The notes under the pieces: model-generated | What the model was told of the DNA's origin: nothing | Database searches by the model: none | What the model saw: the letters and a program-made list of their open reading frames with translations, nothing else | Assembly (NCBI RefSeq): GCF_003577475.1 | Contig: NZ_QPEP01000009.1 | Span: 62,001 to 126,000 of the forward strand | DNA: 64,000 nt | Source of the DNA: Salinibius halmophilus | Lineage (GTDB): Bacteria > Pseudomonadota > Gammaproteobacteria > Pseudomonadales > Natronospirillaceae | Reading direction: 5' to 3' | In this document: piece by piece, positions 27,096 to 36,172 of the stretch | Position numbering within the stretch: the first letter of the stretch is position 1 | How the letters are laid out: the number at the start of each line of letters is the position of its first letter | Translations under genes and position numbers: made by a program

Positions 27096-28334
27096 TTAAG
27101 CGGCGCGAACGCTTGGTTTACGCAAGCTGCTTAGCCAAGAAACCACCACAATGATGAGTACGCTTATGCCAAAGGCTGGCAGGATTAAGCCTAGGGCTGC
27201 AATCAGTACTAATGTACCCAGGCCTACTCGAAAGCTCGCCGGTGGCTTAGGTAGGCCAAGTTTGCCCTTTGGTTTGCGCATCAGATATGACGTGATGCCA
27301 GCAAGGCTTAAGGCTACCAGTGCAATGCAGGTAAAGAGTGCAATCAACCAGTTAGCAATGCCGAAAAATTCACCTTGATGTAGGCGCATAACAACTTGTT
27401 GCCCAGCTGAAAGCATGCCTACTTCGTCCCAAGTATGGTGCAGCAGCAGTTCCCCAGAATACTGGTCGAAGTGCATGACCTGTTGCTCACTGAGCTTGGC
27501 GCTATTGCTGACAGTAAAAACACTATCGCTTGTTTGCGGCAGTGCTAAATACACTTTGCCGGGTAGCTCTTGTGCTTGTGCAATGGCAAACATTTCATCC
27601 AGTGTGAGTGCCTCGCCAGCAACCGTTGAGTTCAAGCTGCGGCTACTAAACCAAGTAGCTGGATAGCCTGAGTTGGTTGCCTCTTTCAATTTGTGGAAGT
27701 TTGCACCAAAAAGGTCGGTCCAGGGTAAGCCGCCAGCAATAATGACCAGTAAGAATGCGCTAATCCAGAAACCTAAAACAGCATGTAAATCGCGCATCAT
27801 TATGCGTTTGCCTTTATTTAATCGCACTCTTACAAGGTTTAGGATGGGTTGCTTGCGTGGCCAAAACACAACAATGCCAGTGATGATTAATACCACTAGC
27901 CAACTGGCTACCAACTCGATCACCTTGGTGCCGTAGTCACCCATTAATAGCTCACCATGCAGATTACGAATGGTTTCCATTATGTCGTTCGACCTGATGT
28001 ACTGCCCGGTAATCCCGCCAGTTGCAGGGTCTACATAAACTGATTCATTTGGTGAAAAGCGGCCATTGTAAAAGTGGGTTGCTTGCCCGTCGGCCACTTC
28101 AATATGGGTTAGTGGGTTTTGGCTAAACATATTGGCCATATCAAACTGCTGTGATAGTGGCAGTGGTTCGCCTTCAGTTGTTGCCAACATGGGGGCTTCA
28201 ATATTGGCTCGATACTGATCTTTAAAGAGATAAATAGCGCCCGTTGTCGCGAGCAGAATAATAAACGGTAATACAAATAAGCCAGCAATAACATGCCAGC
28301 GCCAAAGCCATAGTTTTAGCGAATTGGAAATCAT
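27096..28334 (-). CDS. PepSY-associated transmembrane protein
   Basis: Membrane protein of 412 residues of the PepSY_TM (PiuB-like) family: first helix in LWLWRWHVIAGLFVLPFII, a large periplasmic part with two PepSY-like segments, the family motif IRNLHGELLMGDYGTKVIEL, then helices with DLHAVLGFWISAFLLVI and a C-terminal pair. Members are often iron- or copper-regulated and may act as ferric/cupric reductases or siderophore-linked proteins; the role here is inferred only. The gene lies opposite to ruvB and ybgC and forms a pair with the secreted protein at 28397. Confidence 0.85.
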   Translation of the reverse strand: MISNSLKLWLWRWHVIAGLFVLPFIILLATTGAIYLFKDQYRANIEAPMLATTEGEPLPLSQQFDMANMFSQNPLTHIEVADGQATHFYNGRFSPNESVYVDPATGGITGQYIRSNDIMETIRNLHGELLMGDYGTKVIELVASWLVVLIITGIVVFWPRKQPILNLVRVRLNKGKRIMMRDLHAVLGFWISAFLLVIIAGGLPWTDLFGANFHKLKEATNSGYPATWFSSRSLNSTVAGEALTLDEMFAIAQAQELPGKVYLALPQTSDSVFTVSNSAKLSEQQVMHFDQYSGELLLHHTWDEVGMLSAGQQVVMRLHQGEFFGIANWLIALFTCIALVALSLAGITSYLMRKPKGKLGLPKPPASFRVGLGTLVLIAALGLILPAFGISVLIIVVVSWLSSLRKPSVRAA

Positions 28335-28396
28335 TTTTTTGCCCTACAAATAATCTTAATTGCCGCTGCCCAGCGGAAATGTCGTGCTTCGGAGGA

Positions 28397-28717
28397 TTAT
28401 TCAGCAGGTGGGGCGCGAGCGAGTGATTTGCTGTAAGTTGAGGTGCTCGGGGTGACTAGTACTTCCGTCCGTGGAACGGGTGGAGACCAAAACTCACTAA
28501 GCAGTAAATCACTAGGGTTGGCGCTGTGAATGATGCTCGGACATTGACAGTCCGACGCGTTTTGCAGGTAAGGCGTATCACTTTCGATAAATTCTGCGCT
28601 AACGCCAAATTGGTCGCACAACATCACTATGCGCCCAGCAAACGCGTCTTGGGCGCACAATATCGGCTGCACAAAAATGGCGAGCCATGTAATGAAGGCG
28701 AGTAGATGGTGTTTCAT
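28397..28717 (-). CDS. Small secreted cysteine-containing protein, unknown
   Basis: Protein of 106 residues with a likely signal peptide (HHLLAFITWLAIFVQPILCA, residues 3-22). The mature part has cysteines in VMLCDQFG and ASDCQCPS, and a Pro/Ser-rich C-terminus. It resembles the small DUF2946-type exported proteins that accompany metal-uptake or metal-reductase genes, but I cannot confirm this. It lies 62 bases upstream of the PepSY gene on the same strand, so the two are likely an operon, controlled from the palindrome at 28739. Confidence 0.6.
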   Translation of the reverse strand: MKHHLLAFITWLAIFVQPILCAQDAFAGRIVMLCDQFGVSAEFIESDTPYLQNASDCQCPSIIHSANPSDLLLSEFWSPPVPRTEVLVTPSTSTYSKSLARAPPAE

Positions 28718-28738
28718 GGCAAAAAGATTACCGCAAGA

Positions 28739-28757
28739 TTATCTAGCCGCTAGATAA
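28739..28757 (-). promoter_or_regulatory. 19-bp perfect palindrome, probable operator of the PepSY pair
   Basis: TTATCTAGC-C-GCTAGATAA: nine paired bases on each side of one central base, 21 bases upstream of the secreted-protein ATG. On the minus strand TAGATAAT could be the -10 box, so a bound dimer would block the promoter. The sequence does not match the Fur box. Confidence 0.55.
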
Positions 28758-28883
28758 ATTGTTTGCGTTTGTGAGGCGATTGGCATTGTCATTCAGTGGC
28801 CAATTTTTAGGGTTGTGTTGCACAACTGTACTCAATCAAACCAGCTCGCTATAGTGGCAGGTTTCTGGTTACAAGGGTTGAGT

Positions 28884-29276
28884 ATGTTTGAATTACCCGT
28901 GCGTGTTTATATTGAGGATACCGATGCTGGGGGCATTGTTTACCACAGCAATTATTTAAAGTTTATGGAGCGAGCGCGCACTGAGTTTCTGCGTGGTCAT
29001 GGTTATCAACACACAGAAACCGAAAAAGCAGGCGCGATCTTTGTTGTGACTGAGCTGTCAATTCGTTATTTCAAACCGGCATTAATGGATGATGAGCTAA
29101 CGGTAACCTTGTCGTTGAAAAGCCATAAAAGAGCGTCTGCTGTCTTCGATCAGCAGGTGTTGCGCGGCGAAACGCTGCTTTGCCAAGCGCAAATTACAAT
29201 CGCCAGTATCGATCCTGTGAGCAAGCGTCCACGAACGATGCCTGAACATATTTTGCAATCGCTACTTTCGGGCTAG
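28884..29276 (+). CDS. ybgC: Tol-Pal-associated acyl-CoA thioesterase YbgC
   Basis: Hot-dog-fold thioesterase of 130 residues. The 4-hydroxybenzoyl-CoA-thioesterase-type active site is visible in YIEDTDAGGIVYHSNYLKF near the N-terminus (catalytic Asp in YHSNYLKFMERART context). YbgC hydrolyses acyl-CoA or acyl-ACP thioesters and is linked to phospholipid metabolism. The start at 28884 matches family N-termini (MFELPVRVY). It is first in the ybgC-tolQRAB-pal-cpoB cluster. Confidence 0.95.
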   Translation: MFELPVRVYIEDTDAGGIVYHSNYLKFMERARTEFLRGHGYQHTETEKAGAIFVVTELSIRYFKPALMDDELTVTLSLKSHKRASAVFDQQVLRGETLLCQAQITIASIDPVSKRPRTMPEHILQSLLSG

Positions 29277-29332
29277 CGTCTTGCCGTCAATTTATTTACG
29301 CTAATGCGATAATTTGTGAACGGAGTACCACC

Positions 29333-30118
29333 GTGTCTGAATCAATGTCGATTTGGTCGCTCATCTTAGAGGCCAGTTTATTTGTCCAACTCGTTATGGC
29401 GCTGTTGGTTGGTTCCTCTATCTATAGTTGGGTCGTCATTTTTGAACGCCGCAGTTTGTTTGCTGCAAGCCATCGCTCATTTGCTGAATTTGAAGAGCGC
29501 TTTTGGTCGGGTTTAGACCTGACGCAACAATATCGCCAGTTGCCGCCACCTGAAGAAGAAAGCGCAGGTGAAGCAATTTTCCGCTCAGGTTTTCGTGAGT
29601 TTCAACGTTTGCGCCAACAAACCAAAGCCGACGAAGAGACGATTATGGTGGCCGTTCAACGCGCTATGCGTGTTGCCATTAACAAAGAACTGTCACAGTT
29701 AGATGCCAAACTACCGTTTTTGGCGACCATAGGCTCAACTGCACCATACATTGGCTTACTGGGTACGGTTTGGGGCATTATGAATGCTTTTTTAGGCTTA
29801 GCTGAGGTTCGCCAAGCGACGCTGGCTACGGTGGCGCCAGGTATTGCCGAAGCCTTGATTGCCACGGCGATGGGCTTGTTCGCTGCGATCCCAGCGGTGG
29901 TTGCGTATAACCGCTTTTCGACACAAGCGGATCGTTTGGCACAGGATTATGAAACCTTTGCCGAGGAAGTTGCTGCCATCTTGCACCGCCAGTTACATGT
30001 GTTGAAAGCGCGCGAGCAACAGGCGCGAGCGGCAGCCAAACCGGCTGCACAAACGACTGCAGCGAAACCTGCTACTGGCGAAGTGAATGCAGCACCGCCT
30101 AGGGCGAGGACTGAATAA
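29333..30118 (+). CDS. tolQ: Tol-Pal proton channel subunit TolQ
   Basis: Three-helix inner-membrane protein of 261 residues of the MotA/TolQ/ExbB family. First helix SLFVQLVMALLVGSSIYSW; the signature LPFLATIGSTAPYIGLLGTV leads into helix 2 and helix 3 has ALIATAMGLFAAIPAVVAYN. It converts proton flow into movement of TolA at the septum. It begins with GTG at 29333; an ATG at 29345 is a possible alternative. A 30-residue Ala-rich C-terminal tail is longer than in E. coli. The stop overlaps the tolR start (TAATG). Confidence 0.96.
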   Translation: MSESMSIWSLILEASLFVQLVMALLVGSSIYSWVVIFERRSLFAASHRSFAEFEERFWSGLDLTQQYRQLPPPEEESAGEAIFRSGFREFQRLRQQTKADEETIMVAVQRAMRVAINKELSQLDAKLPFLATIGSTAPYIGLLGTVWGIMNAFLGLAEVRQATLATVAPGIAEALIATAMGLFAAIPAVVAYNRFSTQADRLAQDYETFAEEVAAILHRQLHVLKAREQQARAAAKPAAQTTAAKPATGEVNAAPPRARTE

Positions 30119-30534
30119 TGCATATTAGACGTCGTCGCAAGCCCATGTCTGATATGAATGTGGTGCCTTATATCGATGTTATGCTGGTATTGCTAATTAT
30201 CTTTATGGTCACGGCACCCATGTTGACCACGGGTATTGATATTGAGTTACCGCGTGTAGACGCTGAACAAATTGACGTAGATGAAAACAATGTGCCCTTG
30301 GTCATTAGCATTTCGGCCGATGGGGGTTACTACATTGAAGAGAATGGCGATACCCGTGAGGTGTCTTTGCCAGACTTAAAAGATGCTGTTGGCGCGATGC
30401 TGGCGCAAACGCCTAATCGAGCAATTTTAGTGCGCGGTGATGATCGTGTGGACTATGGCACCGTGGTGGCCATGATTCAGATTGTTAAAGAGCAAGGTGC
30501 AACTCGTGTTGGTCTGATGACCGATCAGGAGTAA
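30118..30534 (+). CDS. tolR: Tol-Pal proton channel subunit TolR
   Basis: Single-helix ExbD/TolR-type protein of 138 residues. The helix contains the proton-carrying Asp in MNVVPYIDVMLVLLIIFMV (residues 11-29), followed by MLTTGIDIELPRVDAEQ and the periplasmic domain with AILVRGDDRVDYGTVV. It forms the stator with TolQ. Confidence 0.96.
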   Translation: MHIRRRRKPMSDMNVVPYIDVMLVLLIIFMVTAPMLTTGIDIELPRVDAEQIDVDENNVPLVISISADGGYYIEENGDTREVSLPDLKDAVGAMLAQTPNRAILVRGDDRVDYGTVVAMIQIVKEQGATRVGLMTDQE

Positions 30535-30537
30535 TTG

Positions 30538-31389
30538 ATGCGATTGATATGGCCGACCATTCAAGCATTGCTGTTGCACATTGTTGTTGCCATTGTGCTG
30601 GTATGGACGTTTGATGTGTCGCCGGCAGTGAAAGAGTTTGATTTATCTAGCCCGGCGATTGAATGGGTTGAACTGCCTCCGGCTCCGCAACCTGAACCTC
30701 AGCCTGTGCAACAACCGGCGCCAGAACCTGAACCAGCGCCCGAGCAAGATAGGGCAGCAGAGCTAGCACTAAAAGAAAAACAAGAGGCAGAGCGGCGCGA
30801 ACGTGAAGCACAGCAACGGCGTGAAGCCGAAGCGCAACGCCAGCGCGAAGCCGAACGTCGCCAGCGCGAGGAGCAGGCGCGCAAAGAGCGCGAAGCACAA
30901 GAGGCAGCTGAGCGCCAAGCCGAGCAAGAGCAACGTGAACGCGAGCAAGAACAACGTGACCGAGAGAGGCGAATAGAGGCTGAGCAGCAACGCCTAGCAG
31001 AATTGCGCGAGCAGCGTCTAGCCGAGATGCAATCCCGTTTAGAAGCCGAGCAAGCCGCCAATGAGCAAGCCCAGCAGGCGCAAGCGAGTCGTCAGGCTTC
31101 AGAGGTAGAAAGCTTTGTGGCGGGTATACGAATGCAAATTCAACGCCAATGGCGCCGCCCAGCCTCGGCGAATAATGATATGCAGGTGCTGCTTCTGATC
31201 GATTTGCTACCAACAGGCGAACTGCGTAACGTATCGATATTGCAATCCAGTGGTGATCGTTTATTTGATCGTTCGGCCATTACCGCAGTGGAGTCGGTAA
31301 CCCGATTTTCGGTACCGAAAGACCCGAATATGTTTGAGCAGAATTTTCGCAGCTTAAATCTGCTATTTGATCCGGAGGATCTATTTTGA
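30538..31389 (+). CDS. tolA: Cell-envelope protein TolA
   Basis: Protein of 283 residues with the three TolA domains: one N-terminal helix (ALLLHIVVAIVLVWTFDV) that contacts TolQR, a Pro-rich then Arg/Glu/Gln/Ala-rich coiled coil spanning about residues 45-185, and a C-terminal TonB-like domain (RMQIQRQWRRPASANNDMQV). I start it at ATG 30538, three bases after the tolR stop; a TTG at 30535 is in frame. Its stop overlaps the TTG start of tolB by three bases (TTGA). Confidence 0.94.
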   Translation: MRLIWPTIQALLLHIVVAIVLVWTFDVSPAVKEFDLSSPAIEWVELPPAPQPEPQPVQQPAPEPEPAPEQDRAAELALKEKQEAERREREAQQRREAEAQRQREAERRQREEQARKEREAQEAAERQAEQEQREREQEQRDRERRIEAEQQRLAELREQRLAEMQSRLEAEQAANEQAQQAQASRQASEVESFVAGIRMQIQRQWRRPASANNDMQVLLLIDLLPTGELRNVSILQSSGDRLFDRSAITAVESVTRFSVPKDPNMFEQNFRSLNLLFDPEDLF

Positions 31390-32690
31390 AACAGCTAAGA
31401 ACAATAATAATTGGCTTGTTAGTGCTTGCGATGACCGCCTCGGCGGCGTCGCGAATCACCATTAAAATTACCCGTGGTGTTGACTCCCCAACCAATATAG
31501 CGGTGGTACCGTTTTTAAACTCAACGGGCCAGCAGTTGCCGGAATCGATGAGTCAGGTCATTGCCAATGACTTAGAGCTTAGTGGTCGTTTTAAATCACT
31601 ATCGCGTACCGCAATGCCAGGCTTGCCAAGCCAGCAAGAATCTATAGTAATGCGTGATTGGCGCGCGCTGAACCAAGACTACATCGTCATTGGTCGAGTC
31701 GATAACGACAATGGTCGTTTGCGAATGACGATGGAGTTATTCGACGTATTCACCGGTCAACGCGCCATAACGCCAAAAACATACTATGCCCAGCCTAATG
31801 CCATGCGTGCGGTTGCACACCGGATGAGTGACGAAATATATGAGCACATCACAGGTACTCGCGGCATTTTTTCAACCAAGCTGGCCTATATTGTTAAATC
31901 ACAACGTGGCCGCAGCACTGAGTATCGACTAGAAGTTGCTGACTATGATGGGGCCAATGCAGTGGTGGCGCATCGCACGCCGATGCCAATTATTTCGCCA
32001 AAGTGGTCACCAGATAGCAAAAAGATAGCATTTGTTACCTTTGATGAAGTTGGCCGTTCTCGCATTGATATGCTGGATCTAGCCAGTGGGCGAGTGACTA
32101 ATGAAATTCAGTTTAAGGGCATCAATGGTGCGCCGGCCTTTTCGCCAGATGGTTCAAAACTCGCTTTTACTAACTCTCAAGATGGTAACCCTAATATTTA
32201 CGTGAAAGACCTTCGCAGTGGCCGTGTGCAACAGTTAACCGATCACTGGGGTATTGATACGGAAGCTGCATGGTCACAAAACGGTCGTCAAATTGTGTTT
32301 ACCTCAGACCGAGGCGGTATGCCACAGCTGTACATGGTCCGTGCAACAGGCGGGCGGGCTGAGCGCATAACGTTTGAAGGTAATTACAATGCCAGAGCAC
32401 AATTTAGTGCCGATGGTCAGTATATTGTCTATGTTCATGGTAAGGGCGGTGATAATTTTAATATTGCTGCAATGAACATGGCATCAAGGCAAACGCGAAT
32501 ATTAACCGCAACAACACTTGACGAATCGCCAAGTTTGGCGCCAAATGGCAGTATGCTAGTATATGGTACTAAGCAACAAGGAAAGGGTGTGCTTGCCTGG
32601 GTCTCGGTGGATGGCCAAGTGCGCAGCACAATGCCTGTCGTGGACGGAGATGTTCGCGAGCCAGCTTGGTCGCCATACCGTGGTGATTAA
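31386..32690 (+). CDS. tolB: Tol-Pal periplasmic propeller protein TolB
   Basis: Periplasmic protein of 434 residues: signal peptide (RTIIIGLLVLAMTASAAS), N-terminal alpha/beta domain, and a six-bladed WD40-like propeller with repeats such as PKWSPDSKKIAFV, PAFSPDGSKLAFT and AAWSQNGRQIVFTS. It shuttles between TolA and Pal. The start is TTG at 31386, overlapping the tolA stop and preceded by GGAGGAT. Confidence 0.96.
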   Translation: MKQLRTIIIGLLVLAMTASAASRITIKITRGVDSPTNIAVVPFLNSTGQQLPESMSQVIANDLELSGRFKSLSRTAMPGLPSQQESIVMRDWRALNQDYIVIGRVDNDNGRLRMTMELFDVFTGQRAITPKTYYAQPNAMRAVAHRMSDEIYEHITGTRGIFSTKLAYIVKSQRGRSTEYRLEVADYDGANAVVAHRTPMPIISPKWSPDSKKIAFVTFDEVGRSRIDMLDLASGRVTNEIQFKGINGAPAFSPDGSKLAFTNSQDGNPNIYVKDLRSGRVQQLTDHWGIDTEAAWSQNGRQIVFTSDRGGMPQLYMVRATGGRAERITFEGNYNARAQFSADGQYIVYVHGKGGDNFNIAAMNMASRQTRILTATTLDESPSLAPNGSMLVYGTKQQGKGVLAWVSVDGQVRSTMPVVDGDVREPAWSPYRGD

Positions 32691-32735
32691 TGTTCAGGCC
32701 CCAATTTATAAACCAAGAAAAATAGGAAATTAGCA

Positions 32736-33281
32736 ATGAGCAAAGCTAGACTGATGCAAATTGCCACACTGGCAGCCGCTGTTTCATTGGCAGCTTGTGG
32801 TGGTACTGGTAGCGACGACAGCAACACAGTTGATACAGCAGAAAACACTGCAACTGAAACCGTAGAAGTGGTTGAGCCGGTTGTAGAAGAAGCTGAAGAA
32901 ATGGTTGAAATGGTCGAAGAAGACATGACCGACTGGGCCCAGCAAGAGCGCGACTTCCTGGTTGAGAACTCAACTGTATACTTCGACTTCGACCAGTCGA
33001 CTATCCGCAGCGATGCACGTCAAACATTGAACGCTCACGTTGGCTACCTGCTAGCGAACACTGGCGCAACAGTAAGCCTAGAAGGCCACGCTGATGAGCG
33101 CGGTACACGTGAATACAACGTTGCCCTAGGTGAGCGTCGTGCACAAGCGGTTGAGTCTTTCATGAAGCTGAAAGGCGTTAAAGACGACCAAATTGAAGTG
33201 ACTAGCTTCGGTGAAGAGCGTCCTGTGAGCACTGACCACGCATTGAACCGTCGTGTAGAGGTTCGTTACCTAGCATGGTAA
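32736..33281 (+). CDS. pal: Peptidoglycan-associated lipoprotein Pal
   Basis: Outer-membrane lipoprotein of 181 residues. Lipobox LAAC (Cys21) is followed by a very acidic Val/Glu/Thr linker (about residues 25-65), then the OmpA-like peptidoglycan-binding domain: STVYFDFDQSTIRSDARQTL, LEGHADERGTREYNVALGER and NRRVEVRY. It tethers the outer membrane to peptidoglycan during division. The acidic linker is longer than in E. coli Pal. Confidence 0.96.
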   Translation: MSKARLMQIATLAAAVSLAACGGTGSDDSNTVDTAENTATETVEVVEPVVEEAEEMVEMVEEDMTDWAQQERDFLVENSTVYFDFDQSTIRSDARQTLNAHVGYLLANTGATVSLEGHADERGTREYNVALGERRAQAVESFMKLKGVKDDQIEVTSFGEERPVSTDHALNRRVEVRYLAW

Positions 33282-33289
33282 TTTGAGTT

Positions 33290-34006
33290 ATGCTGAAAAA
33301 AGCAATCCTAGTAAGTGCTGCCCTCGTTGGCAGCACTTTTGTTATGGGCAATGCCCAAATTGTTAACTCACAGCCAGTCACCCGTTCAGGTACACCTGCA
33401 CCGCAAGCGGCAAACAGCATGGTGGAAGAAATATTCTTCGAAAACCAGCGTTTGCGCCAAGAGTTATCTGAATTGCGTGGTCAGGTTGAAGAGTTAATGT
33501 TTGAAGTACGCCAACTGCGCGAAGAAAATCGTGAGCGTTATATCGAGCTAGATGGCCGCATTAGTGATGTGGTTCAGTCTCAGCTAGGTGGTGGTTCTGC
33601 TACCGAGATGAGCCCAGAGTCGACCACAGCGCCAACAGCTCAATCGCCTGAGCAGCTATACCAAGATGCCCGCAACCTTATTAGTGAGCGTGACATTGAC
33701 GGTGCAATTTCTGCTTTTGAAGCCTTTGTTGTGCAGTACCCAAGCCATGAGCTTGCGCCAAATGCCTACTATTGGTTGGGTGAGGTGCAGTCGTTGGTGC
33801 CGGATTGGGAAGCTGCCTTGGTGTCGTTTAGCCAAGTGGTAGATGGTTATCCGGTGAATAATAAAACGCCTGACGCGATGTATAAGTTGGGTGTGGTCTA
33901 TCAGGCCTTAGGCGATGAAGAATTAGCACGTAGCTGGTTCTCAACCTTAATCACTGAGTTTCCAGACTCGCAAGCGGCAAGATTAGCGGAGCGTAAACTG
34001 CAATGA
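33290..34006 (+). CDS. cpoB: Cell division coordinator CpoB (YbgF)
   Basis: Periplasmic protein of 238 residues: signal peptide ([20 protein letters not shown]), trimerising coiled coil rich in Glu/Arg/Leu (about 45-90), a linker, and three TPR repeats ([40 protein letters not shown]). It links Tol-Pal function to PBP1B. Its stop overlaps the queC start by four bases. Confidence 0.94.
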   Translation: MLKKAILVSAALVGSTFVMGNAQIVNSQPVTRSGTPAPQAANSMVEEIFFENQRLRQELSELRGQVEELMFEVRQLREENRERYIELDGRISDVVQSQLGGGSATEMSPESTTAPTAQSPEQLYQDARNLISERDIDGAISAFEAFVVQYPSHELAPNAYYWLGEVQSLVPDWEAALVSFSQVVDGYPVNNKTPDAMYKLGVVYQALGDEELARSWFSTLITEFPDSQAARLAERKLQ

Positions 34007-34680
34007 GCAAAGCGGTTGTACTTCTCTCAGGTGGCTTAGATTCAGCCACCTGTTTAGCCATTGCAGACAGCAAAGGCTACGACGAAATTCATACGATGAG
34101 TTTTGACTATGGCCAGCGCCACAAAGCTGAACTGTTAGCGGCAGAAAAACTCTCTGAAGCGTACGGTGTGGCAGCACATAAGGTGGTAAGGCTCTCGATT
34201 GGTGAGTTTGGTGGCTCGGCACTAACCGACACCAATACAGCAGTGCCAAGTGCTGACGAAGGCGCCGGCGGCATTCCTGTAACCTATGTGCCTGCGCGCA
34301 ATACAGTCTTTCTTTCGATTGCCTTGGGTTACGCCGAAGTAATCAATGCCCAAGATATTTATGTTGGTGTGAATGCGGTGGATTATTCAGGTTATCCAGA
34401 TTGTCGACCAGAATTTATTTCTGCCTTTGAGACGATGGCGAACTTGGCAACCAAAGCTGGGGTGCAAGGCAATGGATTTAATATTGTTGCGCCGTTGCAG
34501 TCACTCACTAAGGCTGAAATTATCCGCCAAGGCAGTGCGCTTGGTCTCGACTACGCCATGACGGTGTCGTGCTATCAAGCCGATGCACAAGGGCGCGCAT
34601 GCGGCACCTGTGACAGCTGTCATTTACGTCAGCTTGGCTTTGAACAAGCCGGCGTTGAAGACCCTACGAATTATTTTTAA
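34003..34680 (+). CDS. queC: 7-cyano-7-deazaguanine synthase QueC
   Basis: ATP-dependent enzyme of 225 residues that converts carboxy-deazaguanine to preQ0 in queuosine synthesis. PP-loop SGGLDSATC at residues 8-16; zinc cysteines in [19 protein letters not shown] plus SCHLRQLG. In many relatives queE lies between cpoB and queC; here it is missing and must be elsewhere if the pathway is complete. Confidence 0.96.
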   Translation: MSKAVVLLSGGLDSATCLAIADSKGYDEIHTMSFDYGQRHKAELLAAEKLSEAYGVAAHKVVRLSIGEFGGSALTDTNTAVPSADEGAGGIPVTYVPARNTVFLSIALGYAEVINAQDIYVGVNAVDYSGYPDCRPEFISAFETMANLATKAGVQGNGFNIVAPLQSLTKAEIIRQGSALGLDYAMTVSCYQADAQGRACGTCDSCHLRQLGFEQAGVEDPTNYF

Positions 34681-34698
34681 TTTTTTTGCAAAAAAGGG

Positions 34699-34726
34699 TT
34701 GCACTAAAAATAGTTCTCCCTATAAT
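34699..34726 (+). promoter_or_regulatory. Promoter of the first tRNA-Lys
   Basis: TTGCAC (34699-34704), 16-base spacer, perfect TATAAT (34721-34726), then GCGCACC discriminator and the tRNA 15 bases downstream. The GC-rich discriminator is typical of stringently controlled stable-RNA promoters. Confidence 0.75.
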
Positions 34727-34740
34727 GCGCACCTCGTTGG

Positions 34741-34816
34741 GGGTCGTTAGCTCAGTTGGTAGAGCAGTTGGCTTTTAACCAATTGGTCATAGGTTCGAAT
34801 CCTATACGACCCACCA
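34741..34816 (+). tRNA. tRNA-Lys (anticodon TTT), copy 1
   Basis: Complete cloverleaf of 76 bases including an encoded CCA end. Acceptor GGGTCGT pairs with ACGACCC; D-arm AGCTCAGTTGGTAGAGC; anticodon loop CTTTTAA with TTT; T-arm TAGGTTCGAATCCTA. It is identical to the second copy. Confidence 0.98.
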
Positions 34817-34838
34817 ACCACCTAACTTATTGATTTGC

Positions 34839-34866
34839 TTGACATTTTAATTGGTTAGTTTAAAAT
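34839..34866 (+). promoter_or_regulatory. Promoter of the second tRNA-Lys
   Basis: Consensus TTGACA (34839-34844), 16 bases, TAAAAT (34861-34866), then about 17 bases to the tRNA. The second copy can therefore be transcribed on its own. Confidence 0.6.
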
Positions 34867-34883
34867 TGAAAAAATCCAGTTGA

Positions 34884-34959
34884 GGGTCGTTAGCTCAGTT
34901 GGTAGAGCAGTTGGCTTTTAACCAATTGGTCATAGGTTCGAATCCTATACGACCCACCA
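34884..34959 (+). tRNA. tRNA-Lys (anticodon TTT), copy 2
   Basis: Same 76-base sequence as copy 1 with encoded CCA. The two copies are separated by 67 bases that are not repeated, so the duplication is old or only the tRNA is kept identical by selection and gene conversion. Confidence 0.98.
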
Positions 34960-34966
34960 TTTTTGA

Positions 34967-34997
34967 GAAACGCCGCTACATTGTAGCGGCGTTTTTC
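34967..34997 (+). terminator. Rho-independent terminator after tRNA-Lys
   Basis: AAACGCCGCTAC-ATT-GTAGCGGCGTTT: a perfect stem of about 12 bp with a 3-base loop followed by TTTTT. It ends the tRNA transcript before nadA. Confidence 0.92.
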
Positions 34998-35128
34998 GTT
35001 TCAGTTGATATATCACAGCCTAATGTCGATTCAGCTGTAAACAGTTGCAAATTCCTCGCTCCATGATCATCAATAAGTCGTAGATATGGTAAGATAACCA
35101 ATTATCTGGGCAAACACGTGACGTTTTC

Positions 35129-36172
35129 ATGACGCATATTATCTCTCTTGAACATACCGACTTTAATGTACCGGCTACGCAGGTCGAGGCGCCCTTGTCG
35201 GGGGCTGAACGCGACGCCAAATTGGATGAAATGACGGCTTTGCTAGCCAAGCATAACGCAACACTTGTAGCGCATTATTATACCGATACGCTAATGCAAG
35301 CTTTAGCCGAGCGCTCTGGTGGTTTTATTGGCGACTCGCTGGAAATGGCGCGTTTTGGTCGCGACTGTGAAGCCGACACCTTGATTGTTGCTGGTGTTAA
35401 GTTCATGGGGGAAACGGCGAAAATTTTAGCGCCAAACAAGCGTGTGCTGATGCCAACGCTCGAGGCAACCTGTTCGCTAGATTTGGGCTGTGACCCGAAA
35501 GCACTGGCGAAAATGAAAGCCGACAACCCCGATAGAACCCTGGTGGTTTACGCAAATACTTCGGCGGAAGTTAAAGCCATTGCCGATTGGGTGGTGACGT
35601 CAAGCATTGCGGTGAATGTCATTGAACACTTGCATGCCAATGGCGAGAAAATTCTTTGGGCGCCAGACCAGCACTTAGGGGGCTATATCGCCAAACAAAC
35701 TGGCGCTGATATGATGCTTTGGAATGGCAGCTGTATAGTGCATGAAGAGTTTAAGGCGCAGAAACTTGAGCAGCTGAAAGCAGCCTATCCAGACGCTGCG
35801 GTATTAGTGCACCCAGAATCGCCAGCAGCAGTTGTTGAGCTAGCTGATGTCGTTGGGTCAACAACGCAGTTGTTGAATGCCAGTAAAGACATGGATAACC
35901 AAGTATTCATTGTGGCAACCGATCGTGGCATCTTCTACAAAATGCAGCAGGCCTCGCCGAAGAAAACTTTTATTGAGGCGCCAACCGGTGGTAACGGTGC
36001 TACCTGTCGTAGCTGTGCACACTGTCCGTGGATGGCAATGAATACGCTAGACCTACTGGCTAAAACGCTTGAACAAGGCTCAAACGAGATTTTCGTTGCG
36101 CCAGAGTTGATTCCAAAGGCGCTAAAGCCGCTAGACCGAATGCTGGATTTCGCTGCTAGTCAAACTCGTTAG
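35129..36172 (+). CDS. nadA: Quinolinate synthase NadA
   Basis: [4Fe-4S] enzyme of 347 residues that makes quinolinate from iminoaspartate and DHAP in NAD synthesis. Cluster and substrate motifs are seen: [24 protein letters not shown], the middle Cys in [10 protein letters not shown], and the C-terminal [10 protein letters not shown]. Length fits the family. The 3' end overlaps that of the convergent protease gene by 17 bases. Confidence 0.96.
   Translation: MTHIISLEHTDFNVPATQVEAPLSGAERDAKLDEMTALLAKHNATLVAHYYTDTLMQALAERSGGFIGDSLEMARFGRDCEADTLIVAGVKFMGETAKILAPNKRVLMPTLEATCSLDLGCDPKALAKMKADNPDRTLVVYANTSAEVKAIADWVVTSSIAVNVIEHLHANGEKILWAPDQHLGGYIAKQTGADMMLWNGSCIVHEEFKAQKLEQLKAAYPDAAVLVHPESPAAVVELADVVGSTTQLLNASKDMDNQVFIVATDRGIFYKMQQASPKKTFIEAPTGGNGATCRSCAHCPWMAMNTLDLLAKTLEQGSNEIFVAPELIPKALKPLDRMLDFAASQTR

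Noticed and set aside
30647-31213. 188-residue minus-strand frame opposite tolA
   Set aside because: Shadow of the repetitive, biased tolA coiled-coil coding sequence; composition is low-complexity and there is no ribosome-binding site.
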